Assembly: GCA_904502155.1 (NCBI GenBank)
Contig: CAJGDV010000014.1
Span: forward strand, 1 to 18,347
Origin: an uncultured Bacilli bacterium
Lineage (GTDB): Bacteria > Bacillota_I > Bacilli_A > RF39 > UBA660
Length of the DNA: 18,347 nt
Reading direction: 5' to 3'
Part shown: piece by piece, positions 14,319-18,347 of the stretch
Position numbering within the stretch: the first letter of the stretch is position 1
Layout: the number at the start of each line of letters is the position of its first letter
Notes under the pieces: model-generated
Seen by the model: only the letters and a program-made list of their open reading frames with translations
What the model was told of the DNA's origin: nothing
Database searches by the model: none
Program-made: the position numbers and the translations under genes

Positions 14319-15414
14319 TTGTTGCCTCCTTAATAATGTCATTAAATATTTCTCTTAATTCATCATCTAAAGTAATATTATTTTGATTTAAATAAAATTC
14401 TTCAAATAAATCAAGAGGTGTTCTGTCTTTAACATTTCCACTAGCCATAGATTTACTATCTTCATTATAAAAACTTCTTTTATTTTTAAATTCTAATTTT
14501 AAAATATTAGGATATTTTTTTCGAAGTTCACCAATAGGATCAATTAATTCTTCTTCATCTAAAAGAATAGCATTAATATAATCATTGCTACTATCCTTTA
14601 GTAAGTCATTTAATGTTCCTTCAATAATTCGCATATCATGTAATGGATTTAATGGAATTAAATTAACACTAAAATCGTTAGTATCAATAACTGGAACAGA
14701 TTTATTATAATTAGCTTCTGAAAAACTATATTTAAGAATACTACCTGCATAACGAATAGTATCACGAGTAAGTTTTTGTGGTCTATGAATATGTCCCATG
14801 GCAACGTAATCAAAATCTTTAAAAATATCAACATTAACATTATCAATTCCACCAAGTGAAACTGTTTCTGAATCACTTTTAATAACTTCTAGAGAAGAAG
14901 AAGTTACAAATTGATGTACAAGAATAATATTTTTTTCATCTTTATTAATTTCTTCATTTGAAATTATTTTTCTTATGGCATCATCATATGATTCAACATC
15001 ATCAAAAAAAGGTTTAACTAATGCTGGTTTTAAAAAAGGTAACATATAAAAATTGACATCATCAATTTTTACTTTTTTTAATTTACCATTGTATGTTGTT
15101 TCAATATAAATTTTATTTTTTTCTAAAATTTTATTACCAAAACCTAAACGGTCTTTTGAATCATGATTTCCACTTATAATTAAAATATTTATATTTTTAT
15201 TTTGTAATTTAGTTATGAATTCATCAAGCATATTTACAGCTTCAATTGGTGGAATCGATTTATCGTAAATATCACCTGATAGTAATACCGTTTCAATATT
15301 TTCTTTTTCAATAATTTTATTAATTTCATTTAAAATATATTTTTGATCTTCAATTAAACTTTGTTCTAAAACTGTTTTTCCTAAATGAAGATCTGATAAA
15401 TGCATTACTTTCAT
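14305..15414 (-). CDS. sbcD: SbcD/Mre11-type exonuclease subunit
   Basis: 369-residue metallophosphoesterase nuclease that works with SbcC. Phosphoesterase motifs are all present: DLH (Asp8, His10), GDIYD (Asp48, Asp51), GNHD (Asn83, His84), a later VHQF histidine, and GHIHRPQ. These ligate the two Mn ions and make the active site. The C-terminal capping region and the SbcC-binding tail (LDLFEEFYL) are present. Length is typical of Firmicutes SbcD. The ATG at 15414 follows AGGAGGTG. It is the first gene of the sbcDC operon. The promoter is close to consensus and its predicted start lies in the SD. Confidence 0.95.
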   Translation of the reverse strand: MKVMHLSDLHLGKTVLEQSLIEDQKYILNEINKIIEKENIETVLLSGDIYDKSIPPIEAVNMLDEFITKLQNKNINILIISGNHDSKDRLGFGNKILEKNKIYIETTYNGKLKKVKIDDVNFYMLPFLKPALVKPFFDDVESYDDAIRKIISNEEINKDEKNIILVHQFVTSSSLEVIKSDSETVSLGGIDNVNVDIFKDFDYVAMGHIHRPQKLTRDTIRYAGSILKYSFSEANYNKSVPVIDTNDFSVNLIPLNPLHDMRIIEGTLNDLLKDSSNDYINAILLDEEELIDPIGELRKKYPNILKLEFKNKRSFYNEDSKSMASGNVKDRTPLDLFEEFYLNQNNITLDDELREIFNDIIKEATNETN

Positions 15415-15432
15415 ACTTACACCTCCTAAAAA

Positions 15433-15460
15433 ATTATATCATTTTTTTAAAATTTGCCAA
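15433..15460 (-). promoter_or_regulatory. Promoter of sbcDC
   Basis: Minus-strand TTGGCA (15460-15455), 16-base spacer, TGaTATAAT with -10 at 15438-15433. The predicted start (about 15426) falls inside the AGGAGGTG SD (15427-15420), giving a leader of about twelve bases. No LexA-like dyad noticed. Confidence 0.7.
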
Positions 15461-15582
15461 TATTAAATTTTGAAAGTAATTTTTATTAGTTACAAGGTAA
15501 TTTTGTCTAAGAAGAAATTCAATTTTATATATATTTTTAGTATCAAATTTTAAATTTTCGTGTTTTTACTTTTATTTTTGAT

Positions 15583-15591
15583 TGTTATATT
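15583..15591 (+). promoter_or_regulatory. Extended -10 promoter of the 15612 gene
   Basis: TGtTATATT after a T-rich stretch. Predicted start about 15598, two bases before the GGAGGG SD. Confidence 0.5.
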
Positions 15592-15611
15592 ATTTTTTTG
15601 GAGGGATTAAT

Positions 15612-16013
15612 ATGCTAAAAAAATATGCTGTTAAAATGGAAGTTCATAGTAATTTTAAAATTAATAAAAAAAATAAGAAAATAATAAAAAAAGCATTTAC
15701 AGACTTAAATAGAAAAATACAAATAAATGATACAACTAAAAATATATCTTTTAATTTTAATAACATTGAAGAAATATTAGATGATGCATTTGTTAATGAA
15801 AAATTACTTGATTATATTGTTGCAAATGGAGAAATAACAATAAATAATGATGAAAACAATGATGATATTTTATATAAAATTTGTGATGATAGATTATCAT
15901 TATTTAGTGTTAATTATATTAAATCTGATAATATATATATTTTAGTTTTAAATGAAATGAATGATACTTATAATATTGATTTTATTATTAGTGATATAAA
16001 AGTAATAGATTAA
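15612..16013 (+). CDS. Small soluble hypothetical protein, related to its neighbour
   Basis: 133 residues, no signal or TM segment, rich in Asn, Asp, Ile and Lys. Alternating strands and helices. From about residue 28 it aligns with the next gene's product: a DLN motif, then FNFNNIEEIL, then a stretch of similar spacing to the EITI strand, and a closing IDFIISDIKVID strand. No named family recognised. The start is the ATG at 15612, preceded by GGAGGG; a TTG further upstream would put the SD inside the coding frame. It has its own promoter, and the stop codon lies in the loop of the terminator. Divergent from sbcD. Confidence 0.65.
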   Translation: MLKKYAVKMEVHSNFKINKKNKKIIKKAFTDLNRKIQINDTTKNISFNFNNIEEILDDAFVNEKLLDYIVANGEITINNDENNDDILYKICDDRLSLFSVNYIKSDNIYILVLNEMNDTYNIDFIISDIKVID

Positions 16014-16029
16014 TTCTATTCTTTTTTTT
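16004..16029 (+). terminator. AT-rich terminator with stop codon in the loop
   Basis: 6-bp stem AATAGA/TCTATT (16004-16009 with 16015-16020), one C, then eight T. The five-base loop (16010-16014) contains the TAA stop. The stem is weak, but position and T-run match the other terminators. Confidence 0.6.
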
Positions 16030-16037
16030 AGTATTTA

Positions 16038-16046
16038 TGTTATAAT
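16038..16046 (+). promoter_or_regulatory. Extended -10 promoter of the 16069 gene
   Basis: TGtTATAAT eight bases after the T-run of the preceding terminator, followed by an AGGAGG SD (16058-16063). Confidence 0.65.
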
Positions 16047-16068
16047 TGTTTATAGATAGGAGGATTAT

Positions 16069-16557
16069 ATGAGTAAGTATGATACAGAATATAAAGTTAT
16101 AATGAGTTTACGTAGTTATAAAAGTGACACAAATAAGTACAAGGTAGGCGATTTTGTAACAATAAAAGATCTTGAAAATATTAGTTTTGATACTGTATTA
16201 AAAGATTTAAATAGTAGACTTCATAATGTTGATTTTTTAGGTACTGATTTATTTTTAGAATTTGAAAATGAAGATGTGAGAGCTATTTTAAATTCTTATA
16301 ATAATAATGATTTAATTGAAGACATTCGTTTTCCAGGCATATTAAAAGTACATATTGATTCTAATAAAGTTGAAGAAAATGAATTAAATGACTTTAGGGA
16401 TGGTGTTCTTGAGATTGTTAAAGCTAATGATGGGAAAGTTTTAGCTCTAGCATATAAAGTTAGTCCTTTTGGTAAATTTAAACTATTAGGTGAAGATAAA
16501 AAACATAAACATTCAATAATTATTGAATTTGTTGTTATGAAATTAAAGGCTATATAA
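16069..16557 (+). CDS. Soluble hypothetical protein, related to the 15612 product
   Basis: 162 residues, acidic, no signal or TM segment. About residues 43-97 (KDLNSRL, then FLEFENEDVRAIL, then a strand ending KVHID) match residues 28-78 of the neighbouring 15612 protein in order and spacing. The C-terminal strand IIEFVVMKLKAI matches that protein's end. The two are therefore probably tandem, diverged paralogues. The fold looks alpha/beta; no family name can be given. The ATG follows AGGAGG with ideal spacing. The stop and the next start share a base (TAATG), so the 16557 ORF is translationally coupled. Confidence 0.65.
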   Translation: MSKYDTEYKVIMSLRSYKSDTNKYKVGDFVTIKDLENISFDTVLKDLNSRLHNVDFLGTDLFLEFENEDVRAILNSYNNNDLIEDIRFPGILKVHIDSNKVEENELNDFRDGVLEIVKANDGKVLALAYKVSPFGKFKLLGEDKKHKHSIIIEFVVMKLKAI

Positions 16558-16829
16558 TGGATTTTAATATTAATGATTTAATAAATGAAATTGATTTTGA
16601 ATCTAATAGTTTAGAGAAAATTAATAATAATTTATATTTAAGTAAAAAAGAAATAGAAGTACTAAAAAGATACAATATTGATTATATGAATGCAAATTCT
16701 ATGAATGAATTAATTTATCGTATTGAAGATATTTTAAATTATGAATTTGATAATCCTGACTATGAAGATCTAGAAATAGTTTCTGAAAACTTAAGTGAAA
16801 GAAATTATTATATTAATACTAACAAATAG
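16557..16829 (+). CDS. Small acidic hypothetical protein, coupled to the 16069 gene
   Basis: 90 residues, predicted helical and cytoplasmic, with many Asn, Asp, Glu and Ile. A basic-hydrophobic middle (LSKKEIEVLKRY) is followed by an acidic end ending in NTNK. No family recognised. Its start overlaps the previous stop by one base. It has only a weak SD (AAAGG seven bases upstream), so it depends on translation of the 16069 gene, which suggests a stoichiometric or functional partnership. No clear terminator follows; an AT-only imperfect dyad lies at 16831-16850. Confidence 0.65.
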   Translation: MDFNINDLINEIDFESNSLEKINNNLYLSKKEIEVLKRYNIDYMNANSMNELIYRIEDILNYEFDNPDYEDLEIVSENLSERNYYINTNK

Positions 16830-16851
16830 TATTTAATATATATATAAATTT

Positions 16852-16860
16852 TGATATAAT
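16852..16860 (+). promoter_or_regulatory. Extended -10 promoter of the 16885 gene
   Basis: TGaTATAAT, 24 bases before the ATG, with a strong AAGGAGGAG SD between. No convincing -35. Confidence 0.65.
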
Positions 16861-16884
16861 ATCTTTAGAATAAGGAGGAGTAAC

Positions 16885-17514
16885 ATGTATAATAAACTTT
16901 TAGACCTAATCGAAGAAGAAAAAAATGTAGATGTTGTTAAACAACTTAATATCATTAAACATAAAATCGATAGAGGTGAACCTGAAGACGTTAGTATTAG
17001 AGAAGTTTATGAATATCTTTGTGATGAACAAACTGCTAGTTTAGATAAAGACTATATTAAAACTGTTGAAGCTTCTGTTAAAGCATTAAAAAAACTTTTA
17101 GATGATGTTGACAATAAAGAAGAAGTTGTAGTTGAAAAAGAAGCAGAAGTTGTTCCTGTTAAAGACTTTGATGAAAATAAAGTAAAAGAAAAAGTTAAAA
17201 AAGAAGAAAATATTGAACCTGAAGATGAACCTGAAGAAGAAGCTGAAGAAGAACATGAAGAAGAAGTAAAAGAACATGGTAATGTAAATAAAGTTGCTGT
17301 AGCTCTTAAAACTTGCGCTATTGTTGAAGGTGGATTAGGATACCTTTTAGGTGTTATTATGGGATTCTCAAAAACAAATAGTGAACAATATTTCTCATTT
17401 GCTTTAATGATTTCTTATTGGTTAGTAACAGCTATAATGATTTTATTTACTTTAGGTTTTGCTGAAGTAATTCAAATTTTACATGATATTAGAAAAATGG
17501 AAAAAAATAAATAA
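16885..17514 (+). CDS. Two-TM protein with Glu-rich linker, hypothetical
   Basis: 209 residues. An N-terminal soluble helical domain (about 1-75) is followed by a Val/Lys/Glu region and a very acidic low-complexity linker (about 107-130, mostly Glu and Asp with Pro). Two hydrophobic helices follow (142-161 and 170-192), with a short basic-amphipathic tail (IQILHDIRKMEKNK). Both ends are probably cytoplasmic. The plan, a soluble domain tethered by a flexible acidic arm to a membrane hairpin, is seen in many unrelated proteins and gives no function. The second TM region and tail recall small DUF membrane modules, but I cannot name one. It has its own promoter and a strong SD, and a clear terminator follows. 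Confidence 0.7.
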   Translation: MYNKLLDLIEEEKNVDVVKQLNIIKHKIDRGEPEDVSIREVYEYLCDEQTASLDKDYIKTVEASVKALKKLLDDVDNKEEVVVEKEAEVVPVKDFDENKVKEKVKKEENIEPEDEPEEEAEEEHEEEVKEHGNVNKVAVALKTCAIVEGGLGYLLGVIMGFSKTNSEQYFSFALMISYWLVTAIMILFTLGFAEVIQILHDIRKMEKNK

Positions 17515-17515
17515 G

Positions 17516-17542
17516 AACTACTTTTTTAGGTAGTTTTTTTTT
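17516..17542 (+). terminator. Intrinsic terminator of the 16885 gene
   Basis: Stem AACTAC/GTAGTT (17516-17521 with 17530-17535), extendable by a T-G and a T-A pair around a TTTT loop, followed by nine T (17534-17542). The last T is also the T of the next promoter's TG motif. Confidence 0.88.
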
Positions 17543-17550
17543 GATATAAT
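17542..17550 (+). promoter_or_regulatory. Extended -10 promoter fused to the terminator T-run
   Basis: TGaTATAAT whose first T is the last base of the terminator's T-tract. Predicted start about 17557, at the AGAGGAT SD of the gene at 17570. Confidence 0.65.
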
Positions 17551-17569
17551 TAATATAGAGGATGATAAC

Positions 17570-18347
17570 ATGAAAGAAAAAACACAACTAGAATTAAGAA
17601 TCGAAAAAATGGTTAAAGAAGAAAATTATTATAATATTCTTGTAAATGCATTAAAACTATATAAAATAGATGATAAATTATGTATGAATATTGATTTTCT
17701 TGTTGATACTGTTATGATGAATCCTAATATATTATATAAGCCTATTTCAATGCTATCTTTAGTTAAATTTACGAAAGAAACACTTGATTTTACTAATGGA
17801 ATAAAAAAATATAATTTAGAAAATAATAAACAAATTATTTTAAATTCTGTAAAAAGAAATGGTAACAATTTAAGTTTAGCATCTACTAAACTTAAAAATG
17901 ATTATGATGTTGTATTAGAAGCTGTTAAAAATAATGGTTTATCAATTAATTATGCTTCAAAAAAACTTAAAAATCATGAACAACTAGCAATTATTGCTAT
18001 TAATAATAATCCAGAAAGTTATTATTTTTTATCAGAAAGTTTAAAAAATAATGAAAATATTATTAAAACCTTAATTGTTAAAGAGCCATCTAAAATATTA
18101 GAATTTGATTATTTACCAAATTATAATAAACTTATAAAAAAAGTTATTAAAGAAAATGGGATGGCATTAAAATATCTTAGTAATAAAAATAGAGATAATG
18201 AAAGACTAGTCTTATTAGCATGTAAAAATAATATTAATAGTTTAGAATATGCTTCTGAAAGACTTAAAAATGATCGTGAATTTATTATAAATACAGCAAT
18301 AAAATTAAAAACTGATAAAGTTGTTTATTTCGCATCATCATCATTAA
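17570..18347 (+). CDS. DUF4116-like 25-residue repeat protein (cut by window edge)
   Basis: First 259 residues of a longer protein; no stop before the edge. After a non-repeated helical region (1-93) comes a tandem array of about 25-residue units beginning near 94, 119, 144, 169, 192, 218 and 244. The clearest units follow V-K-x-N-G-x-x-L-x-x-A-S-x-K-L-K-N-D-x-x-x-V-x-x-A. This pattern of asparagine/glycine turn, YAS, LKND and a hydrophobic helix is that of DUF4116 repeats, which probably stack as a helical solenoid for binding a partner. The function of such proteins is unknown. The fourth unit is two residues short and degenerate. No signal or TM segment, so probably cytoplasmic. The ATG follows GAGGATGAT and an extended -10 promoter. 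Confidence 0.75.
   Translation, partial: MKEKTQLELRIEKMVKEENYYNILVNALKLYKIDDKLCMNIDFLVDTVMMNPNILYKPISMLSLVKFTKETLDFTNGIKKYNLENNKQIILNSVKRNGNNLSLASTKLKNDYDVVLEAVKNNGLSINYASKKLKNHEQLAIIAINNNPESYYFLSESLKNNENIIKTLIVKEPSKILEFDYLPNYNKLIKKVIKENGMALKYLSNKNRDNERLVLLACKNNINSLEYASERLKNDREFIINTAIKLKTDKVVYFASSSL

Noticed and set aside
11448..15414. sbcDC as the core of a defence island
   Set aside because: Both proteins have complete standard motifs and normal length, and no defence gene is adjacent; this looks like ordinary DNA repair.
15442..15582. AT-rich spacer between the divergent sbcD and 15612 promoters, checked for a small RNA or ORF
   Set aside because: No frame with an SD, no strong hairpin followed by a T-run, only short imperfect dyads. 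I see nothing beyond the two promoters.
17205..17275. GAA-rich repetitive stretch
   Set aside because: Not CRISPR or mobile DNA; it encodes the Glu-rich linker of the two-TM protein with normal codons.
599..17514. Mycoplasma-type code 4 (TGA = Trp), considered because of the AT richness
   Set aside because: All genes are intact under the standard code, and conserved Trp positions use TGG, for example in LemA and DUF2207.
17629..17868. Minus-strand open frame opposite the repeat protein
   Set aside because: Antisense to the repeat gene, which has a promoter, an SD and a protein-level repeat pattern.

Overview
The window is a very AT-rich stretch of bacterial chromosome, by eye well under 30% G+C. 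Genes sit wall to wall on both strands and use standard-code Trp (TGG). Strong Shine-Dalgarno (SD) sequences, TGnTATAAT promoters and compact intrinsic terminators point to a low-GC Bacillota. The many small membrane-anchored hypotheticals and the repeat protein at the right edge suggest an uncultured gut-type Bacilli lineage. That placement is inference from style, not from a marker gene. No rRNA, tRNA, CRISPR array, insertion sequence or phage gene is visible.

Layout. 1-994 (minus): a hotdog thioesterase followed by the start of a CDP-glucose 4,6-dehydratase-like sugar-nucleotide enzyme that runs off the left edge. 1072-4026 (minus): a lemA / DUF2207 membrane operon closed by a strong terminator. 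4082-7524: a minus-strand membrane-anchored hypothetical, then on the plus strand a CPBP-family intramembrane protease and three small proteins (two coiled-coil with a central hydrophobic segment, one membrane-anchored with six cysteines). 7521-9314 (minus): a cysteine-synthase-family PLP enzyme and a four-TM protein. 9416-11421 (plus): a membrane-anchored protein and two tandem paralogues. 11448-15414 (minus): the sbcD-sbcC nuclease operon. 15612-18347 (plus): two adjacent related acidic proteins, a small coupled ORF, a two-TM protein with a Glu-rich linker, and the start of a DUF4116-like 25-residue repeat protein cut by the right edge.

How it works together. Only sbcDC, lemA-DUF2207, thioesterase-dehydratase, 9416-10318 and 16069-16557 look like operons. 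Most other genes carry their own promoter and many their own terminator. The most unusual features are architectural. Stop codons repeatedly lie in the loop of the gene's own terminator hairpin. The terminator U-tract often runs straight into the next gene's extended -10. Predicted transcription starts often fall on or beside the SD sequence. At the protein level, a scattered set of membrane-anchored proteins have even-numbered, positionally conserved cysteines in the predicted extracytoplasmic part, suggesting disulfide-stabilised surface domains. No complete known defence, secretion or biosynthetic system is present.

Several starts given here are shorter than the longest open frame. They were chosen because the internal ATG is correctly spaced from an SD and the upstream alternative (GTG, TTG or ATG) lies in or before that SD.
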